DNA from: UBA11574 sp964591175
Lineage (GTDB): Bacteria > Desulfobacterota > Desulfobacteria > Desulfobacterales > UBA11574
Direction of reading: 5' to 3'
Length of the DNA: 12,154 bases
NCBI GenBank assembly: GCA_964591175.1
Contig: CAZQAF010000096.1
Span: forward strand, 1 to 12,154
The notes under the pieces are model-generated. The model had not been told where the DNA came from, did not search any database, and saw only the letters and a list, made by a program, of their open reading frames with translations. The stretch's first letter is position 1; each line of letters opens with the position of its first letter. Below are positions 7,657-12,154 of this stretch, piece by piece. The translations under genes and the position numbers were made by a program.

Positions 7657-8640
7657 ATGATGAAAGCCGTTCAATTTAAAAAAACAGGATCATGGGATGA
7701 GTTGAAATACACCGAGGTTGAGACTCCCATGCCGGGGCCTTCGCAGGTCCGCGTAAAAACAGCGGCAATATCCGTTAATTTTGCCGATATCATGCTGCGC
7801 AAAGGCTCCTACCTCGAAAACCCCCCACTTCCGGCCACACCGGGTCTGGAATGTAGCGGAACCATCGATGCCGTCGGAAAAAATGTCAAAGGGCTGAACG
7901 CCGGCCAGCGCGTCATTGTTTTTGGACCGAACTGTTATGCCGAATACGTTCTTGGCGAAAGCGCTCAGGTGGTGCCGGTGCCCGACGGCATTGATTTGGA
8001 CGACGCAGCCGCCCTGACGGTAAACTATTTGACCGCCTACCATATGCTGCACACCATGGCAGGTATACAAAAAGGGCAGACGGCGCTGGTTTATGCGGCC
8101 GCCGGCGGGGTGGGGACCGCCGTTATTCAACTATCCAAACCCGGCGGTTTTACCGTCATCGGATTGACCAGCACCAACGAAAAATCAGACTTCGCCCAAA
8201 GTCAGGGGGCCGATTACATCATCAACTACAGGCGGGATGATGTCGCCTCCCGGGTGAAGGAAATTACAAAGGATATCGGCGTGGATCTGATCTTGAATTC
8301 CGTGGCGGGGAATACATTTGCCAGGGATTTTGAGGTTCTCTCGCCCCTGGGCCAGATCATCTGGTTCGGCTTTGCCGCCGGCGCTCCGGAGAAGACCTTG
8401 ACGGAACTGCTGCAAAACGGGTTCAGAAAGAGTATCGGCATCAGGACTTTTGTCATCTACAGCATCGCTCAAATGCATCCGGACAAGATGAGACAATCCT
8501 ACGACGTACTTTTCCAATACCTGAAGCAGGGCATTGTCAAACCGCATATTCATGAACGGATTCCCCTGGAAGATGCGTCCCGGGCCCACCGGATGCTCGA
8601 GTCGGGAGCTGTAACCGGAAAGCTGATCCTAAAGCCATAG
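7657..8640 (+). CDS. Zinc-free MDR-family NAD(P)H:quinone oxidoreductase-like enzyme
   Basis: A 327-residue protein of the medium-chain dehydrogenase/reductase superfamily, quinone oxidoreductase branch. The GroES-like half spans about residues 1-120, with NFADIMLRKG near 41-50 and the TPGLECSGTI signature at 61-70. The nucleotide-binding half has the Rossmann loop YAAAGGVGTA (146-155). The GADYIINYRR segment near 184-193 and the C-terminal HERIPLEDASRAHRMLESG are family typical. No structural or catalytic zinc-ligand cysteine clusters are present. Such enzymes reduce quinones or enoyl compounds with NADPH in the cytoplasm; the natural substrate cannot be read from sequence. AAAGGGG (7645-7651) lies 5 nt from ATG 7657 and 8 nt from the adjacent ATG 7660, so either may be the start. 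It is transcribed divergently from the Tat cluster and appears to be a single-gene unit. Confidence 0.93.
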   Translation: MMKAVQFKKTGSWDELKYTEVETPMPGPSQVRVKTAAISVNFADIMLRKGSYLENPPLPATPGLECSGTIDAVGKNVKGLNAGQRVIVFGPNCYAEYVLGESAQVVPVPDGIDLDDAAALTVNYLTAYHMLHTMAGIQKGQTALVYAAAGGVGTAVIQLSKPGGFTVIGLTSTNEKSDFAQSQGADYIINYRRDDVASRVKEITKDIGVDLILNSVAGNTFARDFEVLSPLGQIIWFGFAAGAPEKTLTELLQNGFRKSIGIRTFVIYSIAQMHPDKMRQSYDVLFQYLKQGIVKPHIHERIPLEDASRAHRMLESGAVTGKLILKP

Positions 8641-8711
8641 CCGATTGGGATGGAAAATTCTGCGGATGCAACCCGTTGTAATCCGACACGATGACAACCG
8701 GCGATGATGCT

Positions 8712-8807
8712 TTATTCAATTGCTTCTTTGGGAACAATCACCAGGGTCCGGCGGTTTTGCCCGCGGACAATATCGATGTTCACCGGTTGTCCGATGGGCC
8801 AGTCCGA
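8712..8807 (-). pseudogene. Possible remnant of a PDZ-domain protein C-terminus
   Basis: On the minus strand a 31-codon reading ending in TAA at 8712 gives SDWPIGQPVNIDIVRGQNRR and then TLVIVPKEAIE. The pattern of PIGQPV, an alternating hydrophobic strand, RG and a final V.P.E resembles the last strands of a PDZ domain as in HtrA-type proteins. The upstream sequence in the same frame does not continue the domain and has no start with a ribosome site, so this looks like a decayed or transplanted gene end. The segment is short and could be chance. Confidence 0.35.
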
Positions 8808-8890
8808 AAGGAAACATAGGGATGGATTCGAAAGATTCAAGAATTTAGACGTTTGAATAATTAAGGTTTTACAACTGTGAATAAATGCAC

Positions 8891-8922
8891 TTGCAGAGAC
8901 GGCGAGTGAAAGGTAATATAAT
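8891..8922 (+). promoter_or_regulatory. Candidate promoter of the lipoprotein gene
   Basis: A perfect TATAAT (8917-8922) and an overlapping TAATAT (8914-8919) lie downstream of TTGCAG (8891-8896). The spacer is 17 nt to TAATAT and 20 nt to TATAAT. The leader to ATG 8988 would be about 60 nt. The rest of 8641-8987 holds only the PDZ-like remnant and nothing else I can name. Confidence 0.4.
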
Positions 8923-8987
8923 TTTTTATCGCTTTAAATGGTATGAACGATGTTCCCTTACAGGTCAATTCCATAAAAGGAGCCGTC

Positions 8988-9778
8988 ATGAAACACTTGT
9001 TATCATGTGCAAAATACACGGCAAAATACCTGCCGATGTTGGTATTACCGCTTTTTTTCCTGTCTGCCTGCGCATCCCGCCCTTACATCAAGGTCAATTA
9101 CCAACTGCCGGATAAAATACCAAGCAAGCCGGCAATAACAAAGATCCGGCTGAGTGTGGTGGACCGGCGGACCGACCCTGATCCGCTCAGCATCAGCGCC
9201 CGGGAAAAGCTGAATAATTTTCACAACAGTTATATGCTGATCCTGGCGCCCAACGGCAAAGACAAACCGGTCGAGGGGATTTACGATTTAAAAACCCTGT
9301 TCGAAACGGTTTTCCGAAAACGCCTGGATCAAATGGGAATCCGGGTGGTTGAATCCGCCTCTCCCCAAATTCCGAAACTGGAGGTCGCCCTGACCGACTT
9401 TCATCTCGATCTAAAAGATTACAAATGGCACTTTAAGATGGCCTATGCCACCACGTTGTCTCAAGACGGAAATGTCTTTGTAAAGCAAAAGTTCAGCGGA
9501 GAAACAGAACGGGTCGATGTTCCGGGTATGGACGACGCCGGCACCACAATCAGCCAGATTTATGCCGAATTGATCAATGAAATGGATNNNNNNNNNNNNN
9601 NNNNNNNNNNNNNNNNNNNNNNNNNNNNNNNNNNNNNNNNNNNNNNNNNNNNNNNNNNNNNNNNNNNNNNNNNNNNNNNNNNNNNNNCGACGCCGGCACC
9701 ACAATCAGCCAGATTTATGCCGAATTGATCAATGAAATGGATATAGAAGCGCTGTTGAGTAAATTGCCTCAAAAGTAA
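8988..9778 (+). CDS. Outer-membrane-type lipoprotein of unknown function, interrupted by an assembly gap
   Basis: The ATG at 8988 has an AAAAGGAG site just upstream. The longer in-frame start at 8943 is unlikely because it would put 15 polar residues before the signal. The signal peptide ends in a lipobox, LSAC, with C28 as the lipidated residue and Ala at +2, which suggests outer-membrane sorting. The body has a VVDRRTDPDP segment and an amphipathic helix (LKTLFETVFRKRLDQMGIRV). This layout recalls YajG-like lipoproteins, but I cannot assign a family. The frame is broken by 100 Ns (9588-9687). The 55 bp before the gap (9533-9587) are repeated exactly after it (9688-9742). Removing the Ns and one copy gives an uninterrupted 211-residue protein ending ELINEMDIEALLSKLPQK and TAA at 9776-9778. 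The gene is therefore probably intact in the organism. Confidence 0.82.
9533..9742. other. 100-N scaffold gap flanked by an identical 55-bp duplication (assembly artefact)
   Basis: Ns fill 9588-9687, exactly 100. The 55 bp at 9533-9587 (starting CGACGCCGGCACC, ending AATGAAATGGAT) match 9688-9742 base for base. A round 100-N gap and a 55-bp end overlap are what scaffolding leaves when two contigs share a k-mer-sized overlap that was not merged. Collapsing the copies restores the reading frame, which supports this view. Confidence 0.9.
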
Positions 9779-9807
9779 GCGATTAAAAATACTACATTTT
9801 TAAATAT

Positions 9808-9830
9808 CCGACCCCAGAGAGGTCGGCTTT
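9808..9830 (+). terminator. Stem-loop after the lipoprotein gene, possible terminator
   Basis: CCGACC, a 7-nt loop and GGTCGG form a perfect 6-bp stem, followed by CTTTGATTT. It starts 29 nt after the lipoprotein stop. The T-run is weak, so termination efficiency is doubtful. Confidence 0.45.
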
Positions 9831-9869
9831 GATTTAACCCCTGAAAGGGGCTGGTCTACCTAAAGCCGA
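9823..9869. repeat. Nested palindrome
   Basis: TCGGCTTT (9823-9830) and AAAGCCGA (9862-9869) are perfect 8-bp inverted repeats. They enclose a second hairpin, CCCCT-GAA-AGGGG (9838-9850). The outer arm shares bases with the preceding stem-loop, so the two structures are mutually exclusive in RNA. Confidence 0.55.
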
Positions 9870-9876
9870 ACAAGTT

Positions 9877-9975
9877 AAAAGTGCCTAAAGTGATCTAAAG
9901 TGACTAAAGTGATGGAGTCGCTATGCTCCGGTATTTTTATATAATTGATAGAATTCCTAAACTTTAGCTCACTTC
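9877..9975. repeat. CTAAAGTGA tandem cluster with hairpin and inverted counterpart
   Basis: Three copies of CTAAAGTGA(T) lie at 9885-9894, 9895-9903 and 9904-9913, preceded by a partial copy (AAAAGTGC, 9877-9884). A small hairpin follows (GGAGT/GCTCC, 9914-9929). After an AT-rich stretch, 9961-9975 reads as the inverse complement GAAGTGAGCTAAAGT, matching 13 of 14 positions of the array at 9888-9901. The whole is a large imperfect palindrome, probably a dispersed repeat of this genome. Confidence 0.6.
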
Positions 9976-10021
9976 AAACTCTTTAAGCGGTTCTTTTGAC
10001 AGAGCCATTGAACGCTGACCT

Positions 10022-10189
10022 GCCCCTTGGGGCCAGGGTTTCTGCGCTGAACTAAAGATTATGCGCTGCACCAGCGCGTTCGGGAGGGTGCTTTTCCATA
10101 AAACGATACCTGCCCGCCCATGCATTCATGGCAGGCGGCTTGGCGGAACGGCTTCGCCATTTCAATGGCTTAGCAGTAGGGGAAACCGC
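10022..10189. repeat. Hairpin-dense intergenic stretch without a gene
   Basis: Several short palindromes lie close together: GCCCC/GGGGC (10022-10033), GCGCTG-CAC-CAGCGC (10063-10077), CCTGCC/GGCAGG (10109-10135) and GCCATT-TC-AATGGC (10156-10169). Open frames here are short, differ from known families and have no ribosome sites. The stretch may be a decayed repeat or a structured RNA; nothing decides between these. Confidence 0.4.
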
Positions 10190-10217
10190 GGCTCCCGCAG
10201 GTTGTTTTGCGGGAACC
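10190..10217 (-). terminator. 10-bp stem-loop downstream of the acyl-CoA dehydrogenase
   Basis: On the minus strand GGTTCCCGCA, an 8-nt loop and TGCGGGAGCC form a 10-bp stem with one G-U pair. On the plus strand that position is a mismatch, so the structure favours the dehydrogenase transcript. It starts 19 nt after the stop. No U-tract follows, so it may be a 3'-end stabilising hairpin rather than an intrinsic terminator. Confidence 0.4.
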
Positions 10218-10236
10218 TCGGAGAAGGCTATGGGCA

Positions 10237-11394
10237 CTACTTCAATTTTCCCAGCAATACGCTGGCAATGGTATTCTTCTGGATCTCCTTGGTTCCCTCA
10301 TAGATCTCCGTAATCTTGGCGTCGCGATAAAACCGCTCCACATCGTATTCGGCCATGTACCCGTAACCCCCCAGCAGTTGGATCGCCTCGTCGGCCACCT
10401 CCACAGCGGTTCGGGCGGCATACATCTTTGCCATGGATGTCAGCTTGGGATCGATGCGCCCCCGGTCAAAATTCCAGGCGGCCTTGTAAGTGACAAGACG
10501 CGCCAGTTCGATCTTGGTGGCCATGTCGGCCAGCTTGTGCTGGTTGATCTGGAACGATGCGATTTTCCGTCCGAATTGTTCACGCTGCTTCACATAGGCG
10601 ACTGCGCGGTCGAAGGCGCCCTGAGCCGTTCCCAGGGCCTGTGCAGCGACCAGTATCCGACTTTCGTCGAAAAACTCCAGCACATGGTAGAACCCCCGGT
10701 TCTCCTCGCCCACGAGGTTGGACAGGGGCACCCGCACATCCTTGAAGTTGACCTCGGCCGTGTGGGTCAGGGTAATGCCCATCTTTTCCCCGATATCGGT
10801 GCTGGAAACGCCGGGTCGATCGGACTCCACCAGAATGACGCTCAGCCCCCGATGGGGAGGACTGACTTCCGGGTCCGTCCGGCAGAGGACATTGTAGAAA
10901 CCCGTATACGGACCGCTGTTGGTGATAAAGGTCTTGGTGCCGTTGACGACCCATTCATCACCCTCCTTGACAGCCGTGGTTTCCACCGATGTAATATCCG
11001 ATCCGTGGTCCGGTTCGGTGAACGCCCCGCAGGACAGCACCTCTCCCTCGGCGACCTTGGGCAGCCATTTTTGACGCTGTTCCTCACTGCCGAAGTGCAG
11101 AATGAGCTCGGAGGCAAAATCCGCGATGGCCACGCAAAGCCCTACCGTGGAATCCCCGCGGCACAGCTCCTCGCAGACCAGGATGTTTTCCATGACCCCC
11201 AGGCCCTGGCCGGAATATTCTTCGGGAAAGTGAATACCGATGAATCCCAGATCCGCCGCCTTCTTCCAGATGGCTTCCGGAAACGCATGCATTTTTAGCA
11301 AATCGTGGATCACGTCCTTTTTGAACTCTCCCTTGACGAAATCCCGGACGGCTTTTTGAATCTCCTGTTGTTCCTTTGTCAGCTCGAACTCCAT
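10237..11394 (-). CDS. Acyl-CoA dehydrogenase (FAD-dependent)
   Basis: A 385-residue protein, the usual length for the family. The start ATG at 11394 follows a strong AAAGGAGG site. The ORF extends upstream to 11448, but those residues do not look like the family. The N-terminal helical domain spans about 1-120. Signature 1 is CGAFTEPDHGSD (122-133) at the FAD/acyl site. The β-domain covers about 125-230, and the C-terminal helices carry REQFGRKIASFQ (271-282). Signature 2 is QLLGGYGYMAEY through FYRD (339-358). The catalytic base is E366 in IYEGT. It catalyses α,β-desaturation of an acyl-CoA in the cytoplasm, passing electrons to electron-transfer flavoprotein. Chain-length or aromatic-acid specificity cannot be told. 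No ETF, thiolase or ligase gene is adjacent within the window, so it seems to be a single-gene unit. Confidence 0.96.
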   Translation of the reverse strand: MEFELTKEQQEIQKAVRDFVKGEFKKDVIHDLLKMHAFPEAIWKKAADLGFIGIHFPEEYSGQGLGVMENILVCEELCRGDSTVGLCVAIADFASELILHFGSEEQRQKWLPKVAEGEVLSCGAFTEPDHGSDITSVETTAVKEGDEWVVNGTKTFITNSGPYTGFYNVLCRTDPEVSPPHRGLSVILVESDRPGVSSTDIGEKMGITLTHTAEVNFKDVRVPLSNLVGEENRGFYHVLEFFDESRILVAAQALGTAQGAFDRAVAYVKQREQFGRKIASFQINQHKLADMATKIELARLVTYKAAWNFDRGRIDPKLTSMAKMYAARTAVEVADEAIQLLGGYGYMAEYDVERFYRDAKITEIYEGTKEIQKNTIASVLLGKLK

Positions 11395-11433
11395 TGAACC
11401 TCCTTTATAGTGTGTTTTTACCCTAACGCTGCA

Positions 11434-11562
11434 TAAACAACATGGCAAAAGGGGGATGATTTATTCGAGTTTCAAACAAACATCATCGAAATACCCCCAA
11501 TTTTGATTTCTAACCCATGGGTGAATTCAAAGGATGGGGTCAATTTGATGCCATGTTGTTTA
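11434..11562. repeat. 14-bp perfect inverted repeat pair upstream of the acyl-CoA dehydrogenase
   Basis: TAAACAACATGGCA (11434-11447) and TGCCATGTTGTTTA (11549-11562) are exact inverse complements 101 bp apart. The left copy lies 40 nt before the dehydrogenase start, in its leader or promoter. Between them is a second, looser symmetry around ACCCATGGGT (11513-11522). It could be the ends of a small mobile repeat or paired regulator sites. Confidence 0.5.
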
Positions 11563-11571
11563 CCCTTCGGG

Positions 11572-11668
11572 AAAGCCGGAGGACTCCAGATCCTGCGTTG
11601 CCAAGGATTCGCAGTAGGTTTACTACGGCTTCACCCTTGGCGCTTTGACTCTGAAGCCCTCCGACTTT
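11572..11668. repeat. 97-bp imperfect palindrome
   Basis: The symmetry centre is at 11620 (GTAG-GTTTA-CTAC). The outer arms read AAAGCCGGAGGACTCCAGA and, inverse-complemented, AAAGTCGGAGGGCTTCAGA, 16 of 19 identical. GCCAAGG is shared by both arms further in. Architecture and size resemble the palindrome at 5232-5357, but the sequences differ. No gene lies within it. Confidence 0.65.
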
Positions 11669-11740
11669 TGCAACGATAGGGTTTGCTTTCATCCCCATCG
11701 GGGAGTTCTTCTTCTATATATTCTCAAAAAGAGCGGATCA

Positions 11741-11768
11741 GACTTCGCTTTCAATTTCCGACTTCGCT
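11741..11768. repeat. Short direct repeat GACTTCGCT
   Basis: GACTTCGCT occurs at 11741-11749 and 11760-11768, 19 bp apart, in sequence (through about 11810) that looks like intergenic repeat rather than coding. No other feature is visible in 11669-11861. Confidence 0.35.
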
Positions 11769-11861
11769 CTCCGAGCTACGCCGGGACAAGACGACCCGAC
11801 AAGATGGATAAACTTTTTTTGCCGGTTTCGGTCTTTCAAACAATTTGATGCTTAAGGAGTT

Positions 11862-12052
11862 TCAGGTATGATTAAATTTTTTCCTGGAAGCTGTTTGAGT
11901 GGATTAGGGATTGTTGTGAAAACCCTACTCAATTCTGTGCCAAGCGACAGCCTTATCTTAAACCGATGACCTTTATCAAAAAGATAAGACCGGGTTTTTC
12001 ATTACAAACCCTTATCCGCGAGTTCTTTCAGAAAAAATTTAATCATACCTGA
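11862..12052. mobile_element. 191-bp MITE-like segment with perfect 22-bp terminal inverted repeats
   Basis: The left arm (11862-11883) begins TCAGGTATGATTAAAT and the right arm (12031-12052) is its exact inverse complement over 22 bp. Identity stops sharply outside both ends. The interior holds a CTTATCTT/AAGATAAG inverted repeat and a TAGGG/CCCTA pair, so the segment can fold strongly. There is no transposase, and I see no target-site duplication. A non-autonomous transposon is the best guess; a structured regulatory RNA is the alternative. Confidence 0.5.
11868..11969 (+). CDS. Possible 33-residue ORF beginning inside the inverted repeat
   Basis: ATG at 11868 follows AAGGAG (11854-11859) at an ideal 8-nt spacing and opens 33 codons to TGA (11967-11969), starting MIKFFPGSCLSGLG. 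I do not recognise it. The first codons are part of the inverted-repeat arm, so it may be a truncated transposase start or chance. The ribosome site lies just outside the repeat. Confidence 0.2.
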   Translation: MIKFFPGSCLSGLGIVVKTLLNSVPSDSLILNR

Positions 12053-12154
12053 GACGCACCCATTGCGTATTTGCACACGGTGTAAAAAAAATTTATCCCT
12101 GGAGCGTCTGCTCGGAAAACATCCCGCCCTTCACTTTCATGGTTATCTTTCGTA

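Noticed and set aside
9688..9728. C-terminal tail after the Ns reading TPAPQSARFMPN
   Set aside because: It results from the 100-N gap plus the 55-bp duplication shifting the frame; the correct tail is IEALLSKLPQK.
9877..9913. Short direct repeats as a CRISPR array
   Set aside because: Units are 9-10 nt with no spacers, and no cas gene is in the window.
10052..10237. 61-codon minus-strand ORF after the acyl-CoA dehydrogenase
   Set aside because: It spans several hairpins, has a Pro/Ala/Arg-rich low-information product and has no ribosome site.
10207..11298. 363-codon plus-strand ORF
   Set aside because: It lies antisense to the acyl-CoA dehydrogenase, which has all family signatures; the antisense product matches no family pattern and has no ribosome site.
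11645..11848. 67-codon plus-strand ORF
   Set aside because: It begins inside the 97-bp palindrome, runs through repeat-like sequence, has no ribosome site and resembles no family.
12093..12152. 19 open codons plus TAA on the minus strand at the right edge (ending KGGMFSEQTLQG)
   Set aside because: It could be the end of a gene beyond the window, but the open frame is too short to separate from chance.

Overview
The window looks like chromosomal DNA of a Desulfobacterota-type (sulfate-reducer-like) anaerobe, most likely from a draft or metagenome assembly. The reasons are the moderate GC content, several twin-arginine (Tat) exported redox proteins, a large polyferredoxin, DUF362 and DUF6599 family proteins and an acyl-CoA dehydrogenase, plus intergenic regions full of imperfect palindromes. 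A 100-N scaffold gap confirms draft status. The taxon is inferred from gene content only.

Left part (1-7283, all minus strand). A six-gene cluster reads right to left: a small secreted protein of unknown function (6651-7283); a Tat-exported aldo/keto reductase with C-terminal cysteine motifs (5396-6625); a 126-bp palindromic repeat (5232-5357); a membrane-anchored DUF6599 protein (4186-5202); a Tat-signal DUF362 protein (3204-4196); a 649-residue polyferredoxin that fuses a NapH-like membrane part to a NapG-like ferredoxin part carrying an internal Tat motif (1246-3195); and a second, paralogous Tat aldo/keto reductase that runs off the left edge (1-1175). Short gaps and one overlap make an operon likely. 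I read it as an uncharacterised envelope redox module: the polyferredoxin would connect the quinone pool to periplasmic Fe-S partners, and the two exported reductases are candidate terminal enzymes. Substrates are unknown.

Middle (7284-9778). A divergent intergenic region holds candidate promoters for both directions. It is followed by a zinc-free quinone-oxidoreductase-like MDR enzyme (7657-8640, plus), a short antisense remnant resembling the tail of a PDZ domain (8712-8807), and an outer-membrane-type lipoprotein gene (8988-9778, plus). The lipoprotein gene is interrupted by 100 Ns flanked by an identical 55-bp sequence. This is almost certainly an assembly artefact, and collapsing it restores an intact 211-residue protein.

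Right part (9779-12154). A 458-bp hairpin-rich spacer holds a nested palindrome and a CTAAAGTGA repeat cluster with an inverted counterpart. Next comes a complete acyl-CoA dehydrogenase (10237-11394, minus). The last 760 bp carry no convincing gene but three inverted-repeat structures: a 14-bp repeat pair upstream of the dehydrogenase, a 97-bp palindrome, and a 191-bp MITE-like segment bounded by perfect 22-bp inverted repeats.
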